The notes beneath the pieces are model-generated. The model worked only from the letters and a program-made list of their open reading frames with translations. It ran no database searches and was not told where the DNA came from. The translations under genes were made by a program, and so were the position numbers. A stretch of DNA of 64,000 nt from positions 7,564,001 to 7,628,000 of the forward strand of contig NZ_CP102509.1 of the NCBI RefSeq assembly GCF_024611995.1. The letters are read 5' to 3'. The first letter of the stretch is position 1, and each line of letters opens with the position of its first letter. Positions 44,307 to 52,537 of the stretch are shown one piece after another. Source of the DNA: Streptomyces sp. NBC_00162 (GTDB lineage: Bacteria; Actinomycetota; Actinomycetes; Streptomycetales; Streptomycetaceae).

Positions 44307-45560
44307 TCACCCGTACGGGTGCGCTCGCTTGCTCGCGCTCGCCCGTACTCCGCCGCGGGGCCGGGTCGCCAGGCGGAGGGCGTGTTCCAGGGGGCCGCGG
44401 CGGAGGGGGCTGTCGGCGCAGGCACGCTGCCAGGCCCAGGTCAGGGTCAGTGCGGCGGCGCTGAAGGCCAGCCACGCGGACCAGGACCCCGCGCCGTGGG
44501 CCGGGCCGGCCAGGACCAGGGCGTGGACCACGTACGCGCTCAGCGCCATGGCCCCGAGCACCGTGAACGGCCGCAGCAGGCGGGCGCCCAGTCGGCGGCG
44601 GGCGGCGAGGGCGCACAGGCCGATGAGCGCACAGCCCACGCCCGCGTTGCCGAGCGTCTCCGGCGGCGTCTGGCTGTACGGGTCGGCCAGGAGGAGCCAG
44701 TCCCAGGAGGTGCTGGGAATGGCGCCGTACTGCCCGCCCAGCACCTCGTGTACCGGGTCGGCGGCGGTCAGGGCCTCCGGGTGGTGGACGGCGATCGCCG
44801 CCAGGAGCCGCTCCCGGGCGCCGAACACGTGGGTGGCGAGCCAGGCGGAGCCGTAGCCCGCCACGGCCGCCGCCGTGCCCCACACCGCCATCCGCAGCGC
44901 CACCGTCCGCTCCCGGATGTCGCACAGGCGGGCGAGCGCCATCCCGGCGAGAACGTACGGGAGGTAGGTGGCCAGTGGATACGCACCGGTGAGCAGCAGC
45001 TCGCACAGCACCTCGCCCAGCCCGGCCCAGCTGGTCAGACCGGCGGCCTCGGGGACCAGGCCGCGCCCGGAGGCCTCGTGCCCGAACACCGGGCCCAGCA
45101 GGAAGGACAGCAGCGGGCCCGCCACCACCGAGACCCCCGCGACGGCGGTGAGCACCGGCGCGGAGAGTCGGGTGAAGGGTTCGGCGGCGAGGAAGTACAC
45201 GGCGAAGAAGGCCAGGATGACCAGGATCCCGGGCCACAGCGAGGCCAGGAACAGGCCGAGCACGGCCAGGACGGTGCAGCGGATCAGCAGCGGACGGTAG
45301 CGCCCGCTCCAACCGGCGGGCCGCGCCGCCGGGTCGAGCCCGCGCTGGGCCAGGACCAGGGAGAAGCCGGCGAGGAGGGTGAAGAGAGCCGGGGCGCGTC
45401 CGTCGGCCGCGACGATCACGTAACCGGCGCCTTCGGGCTGGGGGCCGGGGCCGACGTGCACGGCGAACATGCCGAGGACGGCGAGGCCGCGCACCGCGTC
45501 CACTCCCGCGAGCCGGCCGGACCCTGCCGTTCCCGCCCCCGGACGGCTCACGCGCCGCAC
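44307..45560 (-). CDS. DUF418 / DUF1624-type multispan membrane protein
   Basis: 417 residues, about ten membrane helices. RLAGVDAVRGLAVLGMFAVH is the signature start of heparan-alpha-glucosaminide N-acetyltransferase-like and DUF418 proteins; the C-terminal DUF418 half contains LGNAGVGCALIGL and PFTVLGAMALSAYVVHAL. Such proteins may acetylate cell-envelope glycans, but the substrate is unknown. GTG 45560 has no ribosome site of its own; a 19-codon open frame with a good site (45548-45607) overlaps it, suggesting coupled translation or a frame problem at the N-terminus. Confidence 0.85.
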   Translation of the reverse strand: MRRVSRPGAGTAGSGRLAGVDAVRGLAVLGMFAVHVGPGPQPEGAGYVIVAADGRAPALFTLLAGFSLVLAQRGLDPAARPAGWSGRYRPLLIRCTVLAVLGLFLASLWPGILVILAFFAVYFLAAEPFTRLSAPVLTAVAGVSVVAGPLLSFLLGPVFGHEASGRGLVPEAAGLTSWAGLGEVLCELLLTGAYPLATYLPYVLAGMALARLCDIRERTVALRMAVWGTAAAVAGYGSAWLATHVFGARERLLAAIAVHHPEALTAADPVHEVLGGQYGAIPSTSWDWLLLADPYSQTPPETLGNAGVGCALIGLCALAARRRLGARLLRPFTVLGAMALSAYVVHALVLAGPAHGAGSWSAWLAFSAAALTLTWAWQRACADSPLRRGPLEHALRLATRPRGGVRASASKRAHPYG

Positions 45561-45607
45561 GTCACGCTGGGGCGGCGCGGGGGGCCCGTACGGGAAGCGC
45601 GTCGCAT
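45548..45607 (-). CDS. Possible 19-residue leader peptide overlapping the DUF418 start
   Basis: ATG 45607 is preceded by AGGAG at 8 nt. The 19-residue product MRRASRTGPPRRPSVTCGA ends at a TGA at 45548-45550, inside the beginning of the DUF418 gene, whose GTG lies 13 nt earlier. It could couple translation or act in attenuation; it might also mark a frameshift at the true N-terminus. Confidence 0.35.
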   Translation of the reverse strand: MRRASRTGPPRRPSVTCGA

Positions 45608-45831
45608 GCAGGGGTCTCCTCGGTCCGGTCCGGTGACGTGGTCGGACCGGCGGTTTTCATGCCGCCAGTCCGCTCCCGGAACGTAGCAAGGACTGCATAA
45701 CCAGGTAATAAGGAGGTATAGGGGCGGCAAAGCGGAGGCAGTTCGTCCAAGGGCGCGGTGCCGCCGTAACCAGGTGGCCGCGCCCGCTGTTGCACAGGCC
45801 GACGGGGCCACCCACGGTGAACGGAGTTCCG

Positions 45832-46872
45832 ATGCCGCAGCTGACCGACGAGGCCGTGCCCGACAGGTCCGCGCCCGACCAGGGCGGGGCGGCCGGGACC
45901 TGGATGACCCCCGAGGAGTACGGCGCCTCGCGCGCCGCGCTGTGGACCGGAGCCGTGGTCCTCGTCACCGACACGGACGGCCGGGTCCTCGTACAGAGCG
46001 TCGACTACCGCACCGACCGGCTGCTGCCCGGCGGAGCCGTGGACGCCGGGGAGGCGCCCTCCGCCGCGGCGGCCCGCGAAGTGCGCGAGGAGCTGGGCAT
46101 CGACGGCCACTACCCGCGAGGTCTCGCCGTGGACTGGATTGCCGCCGACACCCCCGGCTACCCGCCCGAGATGCGGTTCCCCGGCGAGATCCTGCACGTC
46201 TACGACGGCGGCACCTGGAGCCCGGAGCGGATCGCCGCCGTCCGGCTCCCGGCCCAGGAGATCACCGGCATCGACTTCGCCGAGCCCGCCGACCTGACCG
46301 CCCTGATGGACGCGGGCGACGCCCGCCGCACCCTGTCGGCGCTGCGCGCCCGCATCAACGGCGCGGGCCCCGCCCTCCTGGAGGGCGGCCGCCCCACCGT
46401 GCCCACCGCCCTCGACCGGCTGGGCGTGCTGCGCACCCGCCGGATCGCGCAGCACGGCGCGTGGCACGCGGGTCCGGTCCCGGCGCAGCTGCCCGTACGG
46501 GACCGCCAGGGCTGGCTGTTCGCCCCCGACGGGCGGGTCCTGCTCCTGATCGCCCGCGCCACCGGCGCGGCCCACCTCCCGCCCCCGACGGCCGCACCGA
46601 CGGCCGGTGCGTTCCCGCTCGGCTACCGGTACGGCGACGACCAGGGCGCCCACGCCCGCACCGCGGCCCGCCTCACCGGCCTCCCGCCGGCCGCGGACGC
46701 GGCGTACGCCCGCCTGCTGGCAACTCCCGAGCAGGTCCGCGAACTGAGCGACTGGGGCCCGGCGGGCGTCCACGAACTCGCGGCGGTGCACACGGCCCGT
46801 ACCCGCCTCTCGCTTCCCGCACCCACCCGCACCCCGCCCACGGAACTCCCGGAATCGGCGGCCCACTGGTGA
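45832..46872 (+). CDS. NUDIX hydrolase with C-terminal extension
   Basis: 346 residues. The Nudix box runs from LLPGGAVDAGE (residues 65-73) to AREVREELGI (81-90), so the catalytic Glu set is intact. The domain covers residues 35-170; the remaining 170 residues form a second alpha/beta part with its own strands (GWLFAPDGRVLLLIARATGA, GAFPLGYRYG) that may be a degenerate second Nudix fold. It should cleave a nucleoside diphosphate linked to some group. ATG 45832 has GGAG at 6 nt, excluding the upstream in-frame start. Confidence 0.85.
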   Translation: MPQLTDEAVPDRSAPDQGGAAGTWMTPEEYGASRAALWTGAVVLVTDTDGRVLVQSVDYRTDRLLPGGAVDAGEAPSAAAAREVREELGIDGHYPRGLAVDWIAADTPGYPPEMRFPGEILHVYDGGTWSPERIAAVRLPAQEITGIDFAEPADLTALMDAGDARRTLSALRARINGAGPALLEGGRPTVPTALDRLGVLRTRRIAQHGAWHAGPVPAQLPVRDRQGWLFAPDGRVLLLIARATGAAHLPPPTAAPTAGAFPLGYRYGDDQGAHARTAARLTGLPPAADAAYARLLATPEQVRELSDWGPAGVHELAAVHTARTRLSLPAPTRTPPTELPESAAHW

Positions 46873-46950
46873 CCGGGCCCGCCCGGCCGCGGTCGTCGCC
46901 ATGATCGGGAAATCCGGCGTCCGGCGTCCGCGGTCCCGCAGCATGGGGCC

Positions 46951-47463
46951 ATGAGCGACAGTGCGATCACCTACACCCTGTACATCCAGGCCGATCCCGC
47001 CCGGGTCTGGCAGGCCCTCACCGAACCTGCCTTCACCCGCCGGTACTGGGGCCTGAGCTTCGAGACCGACTGGGCGGTGGGCTCGCCGATGGACTGGGTC
47101 GAGCGCGGGGCCCGTACCAGCGACCCCGAGCAGGTGGTCCTGGACTGCGTCCCGGACCGTCTGCTGTCCTACACCTGGCACACCTTTACCCCGCAGTGGG
47201 CGGCCTCGGTCGGGATCGGCGAGGAGCTGCGGGCCGAACTGGCCCAGGAGCGGCGCACGAAGGTGACCTACGAGATCGAGCCGGTCGGCGACACCCTCGC
47301 ACGGCTGACCATCCTGCACGAGGGCTTCCAGCCCGGCGGCACCTTGATCGGCATGTGCGGGCGGGCCTGGCCCATGCTCGCCTCCAGCCTCAAGACCCTC
47401 CTGGAGACCGGCGCCCCGCTGCCCGAGCCGGAGGAGGAGCCCCGCGAGACCGACGGCCCCTGA
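46951..47463 (+). CDS. SRPBCC (AHSA1-type) family protein
   Basis: 170 residues of the START/AHSA1 hydrophobic-pocket fold: ITYTLYIQADPARVWQALTEP opens it, RYWGLSFETDWAVGSPMDW gives the next strand, and the C-terminal helix WPMLASSLKTLLETG closes it. Members bind small hydrophobic ligands or assist stress responses. GGGG precedes ATG 46951. A polar tail rich in Glu and Pro ends the protein. Confidence 0.87.
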   Translation: MSDSAITYTLYIQADPARVWQALTEPAFTRRYWGLSFETDWAVGSPMDWVERGARTSDPEQVVLDCVPDRLLSYTWHTFTPQWAASVGIGEELRAELAQERRTKVTYEIEPVGDTLARLTILHEGFQPGGTLIGMCGRAWPMLASSLKTLLETGAPLPEPEEEPRETDGP

Positions 47464-47582
47464 CCGCCGGATCCGGAGAGCCGGTCCGTGCGCCGCACCG
47501 CACCGGCTCCCACCGGCCCGCCCGAACACGCTTGCCCCGCACCTGAGATCATGTGTACCGAACATGAACCGGGAGCGCAGCC

Positions 47583-48254
47583 ATGGCACTTGAACCCTTC
47601 CGCGTCGTCGGCACGCTGGCCGAGATCCTGGACGACGCCGCCCACGGGCGCTTCCCGCCTCCCGACGGGGGGACGACGGTCGTGCCCCAGGAGAACCGGC
47701 GCGACGCGGGAGTCATCGCCTTCACCGCCCATTCCGTGGTGTTCACCGACGAGGATCCGCAGTGGGTGCGGGCCACCCTCGCCGCCGTCGAGTGCGACGA
47801 CCTCGCCGCCACCATGAACGCGCGCTTCCTCGCCGCGCTGCTGGACCGTACGGGGCGCACCACCGACACGATCGACCTGCTCACCGTCGCCGGACCGCTG
47901 CCCGGCGAACCCCCGCTGGAACTCCGCGAGATCGCCGACCCCGACCACCCCCGGGTACGGCGGGCCCTGGGCCGCCGAGACGACGTACGGGTCTGGGCGG
48001 CGGACGGAGGAGTGCTCATCCTCGGCCGGGGCGTCGCGGGCCGCTGGGAGACGGCGATCGAGGTCGACGAGGACGTCCGCCACCGGGGCCTGGGACGGGA
48101 CCTGGCCCGCGCCGCCCGCCACCTGGTCCCCGACGGGCAGCCGGTCTGGTCCCAGCAGGCCACCGGCAACGCCCGCAGCGTCCGCGCCTTCCAGGCGGCC
48201 GGCTTCCGGCCGGTCGGCGCGGAGGCCCTGATGCTGGCGCCCGCCCGCCGATAG
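47583..48254 (+). CDS. GNAT family N-acetyltransferase
   Basis: 223 residues. The C-terminal 110 residues are an FR47-like GNAT domain: WETAIEVDEDVRHRGLGRDL carries the acetyl-CoA motif and GNARSVRAFQAAGFRPVGAE the closing motif. The N-terminal 110 residues (ALEPFRVVGTLAEILDDAA onward) form a separate cap of unknown role. GGGAGC lies just before ATG 47583. Substrate unknown. Confidence 0.85.
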   Translation: MALEPFRVVGTLAEILDDAAHGRFPPPDGGTTVVPQENRRDAGVIAFTAHSVVFTDEDPQWVRATLAAVECDDLAATMNARFLAALLDRTGRTTDTIDLLTVAGPLPGEPPLELREIADPDHPRVRRALGRRDDVRVWAADGGVLILGRGVAGRWETAIEVDEDVRHRGLGRDLARAARHLVPDGQPVWSQQATGNARSVRAFQAAGFRPVGAEALMLAPARR

Positions 48255-48332
48255 TGCCCTGACCGCACCCGCCCCGCCCGGCCCCCGCCCGAGGCCACCC
48301 TGACCGTCGGCCGTTGAAGGAGGTCGTGTGGA

Positions 48333-48884
48333 ATGGGTGCCATGGGGAGAGGGAAGAAGAGTCCGCACGTCCGCGAAGGCGCCACGCCGCCCGAGCACTG
48401 GCGCTACGAACGCCACCTGGAGTCGCTGGCCGTGGCGCCGGGGGAGTCCGCCGAGGCCGAGGCCGTGGCCGCCGTGCTGCGCGACCCCGACCCGGTGATG
48501 GCCGAGAGCGCGGTGGTCACCCACCTGAACCGCCGGGCGGCACGGCTGCTGTCCGACGAGGGCTTCCCCGTCTGGGCCCAGGCCATGACCGCGGCGCTCG
48601 CCGGACGTGCCTTCCCCGAGCGGCGGCTGCGCGAGTGGACCCTGCTCAAAGCCATCACCCACGGCGAACCCTGGTCGGCGGCGGAGCTCACCGCCGCCTC
48701 CGACTGGTGCCAGCGCACCGCCGCCCAGTCTCTGACCTCGTACGAGGCCCTGAGCCTGCTGGCCGACGCCGCCCGCACCCGCCGGGTCCGCAACGCCGCC
48801 GCCGAACGGCTGCGCCGGCGGGCCGCCGGGAACGGCCCCGCGCCGGGGCCCGTACTGACGCGAGGCGGGTATACCCGGACGTAA
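48333..48884 (+). CDS. Hypothetical all-helical protein
   Basis: 183 residues, rich in Ala, Arg and Glu, with repeated helix pairs (VAAVLRDPDPVMAESAVVTH, LLADAARTRRVRNAAAE) reminiscent of HEAT-like repeats; no family is recognised. A full AAGGAGGT ribosome site at 48317-48324 lies 8 nt before ATG 48333, so the gene is well expressed on paper. Soluble, no signal. Confidence 0.7.
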   Translation: MGAMGRGKKSPHVREGATPPEHWRYERHLESLAVAPGESAEAEAVAAVLRDPDPVMAESAVVTHLNRRAARLLSDEGFPVWAQAMTAALAGRAFPERRLREWTLLKAITHGEPWSAAELTAASDWCQRTAAQSLTSYEALSLLADAARTRRVRNAAAERLRRRAAGNGPAPGPVLTRGGYTRT

Positions 48885-48960
48885 GGTGGTAAAAGGGCCG
48901 ATACGGGAAGGTCGGGATGCTGATTCCACGCATACCGCGCTGGACTCTCGTCACAGGCCC

Positions 48961-48985
48961 GTAACGGGCCTTAGGGTGCCGTTAC
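48961..48985. promoter_or_regulatory. Inverted repeat upstream of the class I methyltransferase gene
   Basis: GTAACGG and CCGTTAC flank 11 nt containing TTAGGGT, a possible -10. It overlaps a second dyad, GGCCCGT-A-ACGGGCC at 48956-48970. It lies 54 bp before the GTG at 49039. Confidence 0.4.
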
Positions 48986-49038
48986 CCGGCCGGGTGTACG
49001 TATTGAACTGCTCCCGTTTCGCTGGAGGATGACGCTCC

Positions 49039-49977
49039 GTGTCACATGTTTCACAGGCTCCCGTCACCACCCCCGAGGGTGAGCCGACCCCGTCCGTCCC
49101 CACCGCGTACAGCGCGGTCGAAGGCTGGTTCTCGGCATCCGACCAGGTGCTCTTCGACTGGTTCCTCACGCGTCAGGACACCGGCGACCCGCTGGCGGGG
49201 GATCTCCTGGAACTCGGTGCGTTCATGGGGAAGAGCGCCATCCTCATCGGCGGCCACCTGCGCCCCGGGGAGGAGTTCACCATCTGCGACCTCTTCGGCT
49301 CGCCCGTGACGGACGACTCGAACCTCGCCGAGACCCAGAGTTCGTACCCCACCCTCACGCGCCGCGGATTCGAGACGAACTACCTCGCCTTCCACCCGGC
49401 GCTGCCGACCATCATCCAGGCCCCGACCTCCGTGGTCGCCGACCGGGTCCGCCCCAAGAGCTGCCGCTTCGTCCACATCGACGCCTCCCACCTGTACGAG
49501 CACGTGGCGACGGACATCGAGACCTCGCGGACCGTGACGGCCCCCGGAGGGGTCGTGGCCTTCGACGACTACCGGTCCGAGCACTGCCCCGGCGTCGCGG
49601 CCGCCGTCTGGGCCGCCGTCGTCTGCGGTGAGCTGCACCCGATCTGTGTGTCGGCCTCCAAGCTCTACGCCACCTGGGACGACCCGGAGCCCCACCAGGC
49701 GGCGCTCCGGGCCTGGCTGGAGGGGCGTACGGACCTCTGGCACGGCATCGACACCGTCGCGGGACGTCCCCTGGTCCGCATAGGCGACCAGGGGGTCGTG
49801 GTGCCCACGCCGCCGCAGCTTCTGCACCCCGCGCCCCCGGCGGAACCGGCAAAGCCGGCCCCGGTCCCCGTGCGCAGGCCGGGCGCCAGGTGGCGCAGGC
49901 TCGCCAAGGACCTGCTGCCTCCCGTCGTCACCCGGGCGATCGTCGCCCGGAACAAGCGGCGCCGCGCCCACGGCTGA
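49039..49977 (+). CDS. Class I SAM-dependent methyltransferase (Methyltransf_24 type)
   Basis: 312 residues. LLELGAFMGKSAILIGGHL is the SAM motif I of the macrocin O-methyltransferase-like/Methyltransf_24 group, FVHIDASHLYEHVATDI the Asp-containing strand and GGVVAFDDYRSEHCPGV the metal-binding-like strand. The C-terminal 60 residues are a Pro-rich linker and a basic tail. Such proteins modify sugars or cell-wall and capsule glycans. GGAGG lies 10 nt before GTG 49039. Confidence 0.85.
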   Translation: MSHVSQAPVTTPEGEPTPSVPTAYSAVEGWFSASDQVLFDWFLTRQDTGDPLAGDLLELGAFMGKSAILIGGHLRPGEEFTICDLFGSPVTDDSNLAETQSSYPTLTRRGFETNYLAFHPALPTIIQAPTSVVADRVRPKSCRFVHIDASHLYEHVATDIETSRTVTAPGGVVAFDDYRSEHCPGVAAAVWAAVVCGELHPICVSASKLYATWDDPEPHQAALRAWLEGRTDLWHGIDTVAGRPLVRIGDQGVVVPTPPQLLHPAPPAEPAKPAPVPVRRPGARWRRLAKDLLPPVVTRAIVARNKRRRAHG

Positions 49978-49980
49978 CCG

Positions 49981-50022
49981 GCGTACCCGCAGGCCCCCGC
50001 ATCCGGGGGCCTGCGGGTACGC
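49981..50022. terminator. Bidirectional terminator between convergent genes
   Basis: A perfect 19-bp stem around a 4-nt loop (CATC): CGTACCCGCAGGCCCCCG at 49982-49999 pairs with 50004-50021, plus one outer G-C pair. It fills the gap between the methyltransferase stop and the helicase stop. Confidence 0.88.
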
Positions 50023-50023
50023 G

Positions 50024-51511
50024 TCAGAGGCCCTTGCGCACCCGGGCGGCGCGGCGGGCCTCGGCGGTCTGCCGGGCCTCCATCGTCTTGCGGGACTCCT
50101 TGCCCTTCCCCGGGCGGCCCGGCCGGGTGCCGATCCCGCGGAAGCCGAGGTCCGAGCCCGAGGGCCTGCCCTTGGCGTCCGTGGGCGCGGATCCGGCCAG
50201 CGGCACCCCGGAAGGGGCCTTCGCGCCGGTGATCCGGCTCAGGGCCGCCTCGCCGGACCGCACCTGGGTGATGGTCGGCCGGATCCGGGCGTCCGCCATC
50301 AGCCGGACCATGTCCCGGCGCTGGTTCGGGGCGACGAGGGTGACGACCCGGCCGGACTCGCCGGCCCGGGCGGTACGGCCGCCCCGGTGCAGGTAGTCCT
50401 TGTGGTCGGCCGGCGGGTCGACGTTGACCACGAGGTCGAGGTCGTCGATGTGGATGCCGCGCGCCGCGACGTTGGTCGCCACCAGCACGGTCACGGCCCC
50501 GCTCTTGAACTGGGCCAGGGTCCGGGTGCGCTGCGGCTGCGACTTGCCGCTGTGCAGGCCCTCCGCCCGAACGCCCATGGCCCGCAGGTGCTTCACGAAC
50601 TGGTCGACCCCGTGCTTGGTGTCGAGGAACATCAGCACGCGGTTGTCGCGGGCCGCGATCTCGGTGGCCGCCGAGATCTTGTCGGCCGCGTGGATGTGCA
50701 GCACGTGGTGGTCCATCGTGGTCACCGCGCCCGCCTGCGGGTCGACCGAGTGCGAGACCGGGTCCTTCAGGTACGTGCGCACCAGCTGGTCCACGTTCCG
50801 GTCCAGGGTCGCCGAGAACAGCATTCGCTGCCCCGCGTGGTGCACCTGATCCAGGATCTCGGTGACCTGCGGCATGAAGCCCATGTCGCACATCTGGTCG
50901 GCCTCGTCGAGCACGGTGATCTTCACGCGCTCCAGGTGCACGTCACGCCGTCCGACCAGGTCGCTCAGGCGCCCGGGGGTGGCCACCACGACCTCGGCGC
51001 CGGTGCGCAGCGCACTCACCTGCCGTCCGATGGACAGTCCGCCGACCACCGTGACCATCCGCAGCTTCACGGCCTCGGCGTACGGGGTCAGCGCCTCGGT
51101 CACCTGCTGCGCCAGTTCGCGCGTCGGTACGAGGACCAGTGCCAGCGGGCGCTTCGGGTCCGCCTGCTGTCCCGCCGTACGGGCCAGCAGCGCCAGGCCG
51201 AAGGCGAGGGTCTTGCCGGAGCCCGTCCGCGCGCGGCCCAGGACGTCCCGTCCGGCCAGCGCGTTCGGCAGCGTCGCGGCCTGGATGGGGAAGGGGTCCT
51301 TGACCTCCAGCCGGCCCAGGGTCGTCATCAGCTCGGCGGGCAGGTCCAGCTCGGAGAACGAGGTCACGGGCGGCAGCCCCGGCACCTTCGGCTCGTGCAT
51401 CGTGAACTCACCCTGCGGCCCGGTGCTCCGGGGTGCCTTGGCGGCGGACTTGCCGCCGGGCCTGGCACCGACCTTCACACCGAAACGGCCATGAGCTGAC
51501 GGGTTCCTCAT
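50024..51511 (-). CDS. DEAD-box ATP-dependent RNA helicase
   Basis: 495 residues. All superfamily 2 motifs are present: Q-motif region FPIQAATLPNAL, motif I ARTGSGKT (94-101), PTRELAQQV, LDEADQM (motif II), SAT (III), VATNVAARGIHI (V) and HRGGRTARAG (VI). The basic, low-complexity tail after residue 420 probably binds RNA. RhlE-like helicases remodel RNA, often in cold or ribosome assembly; a cold-shock protein gene lies 2 kb away. ATG 51511 is chosen because AAAGG precedes it. Confidence 0.93.
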   Translation of the reverse strand: MRNPSAHGRFGVKVGARPGGKSAAKAPRSTGPQGEFTMHEPKVPGLPPVTSFSELDLPAELMTTLGRLEVKDPFPIQAATLPNALAGRDVLGRARTGSGKTLAFGLALLARTAGQQADPKRPLALVLVPTRELAQQVTEALTPYAEAVKLRMVTVVGGLSIGRQVSALRTGAEVVVATPGRLSDLVGRRDVHLERVKITVLDEADQMCDMGFMPQVTEILDQVHHAGQRMLFSATLDRNVDQLVRTYLKDPVSHSVDPQAGAVTTMDHHVLHIHAADKISAATEIAARDNRVLMFLDTKHGVDQFVKHLRAMGVRAEGLHSGKSQPQRTRTLAQFKSGAVTVLVATNVAARGIHIDDLDLVVNVDPPADHKDYLHRGGRTARAGESGRVVTLVAPNQRRDMVRLMADARIRPTITQVRSGEAALSRITGAKAPSGVPLAGSAPTDAKGRPSGSDLGFRGIGTRPGRPGKGKESRKTMEARQTAEARRAARVRKGL

Positions 51512-51581
51512 GCAGGACCTTTCGAGACAGAAAACACGAGACAGAAAGAAGATGGTCAACCGCCCATGGTACCAGCGGAGG

Positions 51582-52076
51582 CTATGCCTCCGCGGTGTCC
51601 GGTTCCCCCGACCGCACCTGCGCGCAGTGGGTCCGGACCTCGACCGCGGCGCGCTCGAACCAATCGGCGATCACGGCGATCTCGTCGGGGGTGTAATCGG
51701 CGAACAGGGCGCCGAGCCGGTCGTAGAAGGGCTGGTAGACCGCGACGACTCGGGCGGCGGCAGCAGGCTCGGCCACTACCCGTACGCGCCGCCGGTCGGT
51801 GGGGTCGGGCTGCCGCCGCGCGTATCCGGCCCGCTCGAGGCGGTTGAGGACCCCGGTGACGGCGCCGGTGGTGAGATCCACCAGCTCGGCGAGGTCGCCG
51901 GCGGCCAGTGGGGTGTCCCCGGCGCCCAGGATGTGGCCCAGGCAGGTCAGGTCGGTGACGTTGAGGCCGAGCCGCTGCGCCACCTCCTGCTGGCCGACGA
52001 TGCCCAGGGCGACGTACTGGTCCATGCGCGACATGGCCTCCGCGGCCGTGGCCGGGGGGCGGGGCTTGCCCTCCAC
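51582..52076 (-). CDS. MarR family transcriptional regulator
   Basis: 164 residues with the MarR winged helix: LNVTDLTCLGHILGAGDTPL, AELVDLTTGAVTGVLNRLER as recognition helix, and the wing RRQPDPTDRRRVRV. AAGGAG at 52084-52089 lies 7 nt before GTG 52076 but only 1 nt before ATG 52082, so GTG is preferred; ATG 52094 is also in frame. The palindrome at 52095-52107 overlaps the 5' region and is the likely autoregulatory operator. The divergent gene is a small membrane protein. Confidence 0.87.
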   Translation of the reverse strand: MEGKPRPPATAAEAMSRMDQYVALGIVGQQEVAQRLGLNVTDLTCLGHILGAGDTPLAAGDLAELVDLTTGAVTGVLNRLERAGYARRQPDPTDRRRVRVVAEPAAAARVVAVYQPFYDRLGALFADYTPDEIAVIADWFERAAVEVRTHCAQVRSGEPDTAEA

Positions 52077-52094
52077 GGACATACTCCTTAGCAT

Positions 52095-52107
52095 CTAAGT
52101 GACTTAG
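52095..52107. promoter_or_regulatory. MarR-type operator palindrome
   Basis: CTAAGT and ACTTAG flank a single G. It lies 19 bp upstream of the MarR start and 62 bp before the divergent membrane-protein start. AT-rich against its surroundings and typical in size for MarR dimers. Confidence 0.6.
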
Positions 52108-52168
52108 CTCGTGAGATAAATGAACCTTTCTCCGAGCCTACTGCCGACCGCACGACCTGGGAGAATTC

Positions 52169-52537
52169 ATGAGCGCCCACGGCCACGTCGACCTCGGCCA
52201 CACGGTGGCGGGCTGGACCGGTACCGGTATCGCCCTGCTCGGCTTCACCGGAGCGGGCCTCGCCGTGTGCGCGGCCTGGATCCCCGGGATCTGGATCGGG
52301 CTCGCCGTCGTCGCCGCCGCCGGGATCACCACCTGGCTGCTGCACCTCGCCGGGTGGGGCAAGCCCAGCGGCCCCCGCCCCGAGACCGAATGGGACTGGC
52401 GCACCCGGGACACCACCGCCCGTGCGGGGCACGCCGACTGCCTGGGCTGCCGGGTCAGCGGACCGCGCCGAGCCGTCGCAGCAGCCCCTCGGCCTCGATC
52501 CGCCGTGTCGTTGCCCGCTGCGGATAGCAGCGCATGA
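52169..52537 (+). CDS. HGxxPAAW-like small membrane protein
   Basis: 122 residues. [20 protein letters not shown] is close to the opening of actinomycete HGxxPAAW-type proteins, followed by two membrane helices (about residues 17-35 and 40-60) and a hydrophilic tail with a conserved-looking [13 protein letters not shown]. Function unknown; related genes occur in tryptophan loci but none is here. GGGAG lies 8 nt before ATG 52169. Its last 83 bp overlap the end of the convergent ethylene-forming-enzyme gene. Confidence 0.75.
   Translation: MSAHGHVDLGHTVAGWTGTGIALLGFTGAGLAVCAAWIPGIWIGLAVVAAAGITTWLLHLAGWGKPSGPRPETEWDWRTRDTTARAGHADCLGCRVSGPRRAVAAAPRPRSAVSLPAADSSA

Noticed and set aside
50387..51499. 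Plus-strand frame opposite the DEAD-box helicase
   Set aside because: The minus strand has every helicase motif in order; the plus-strand product is His/Arg/Val-rich without a domain.
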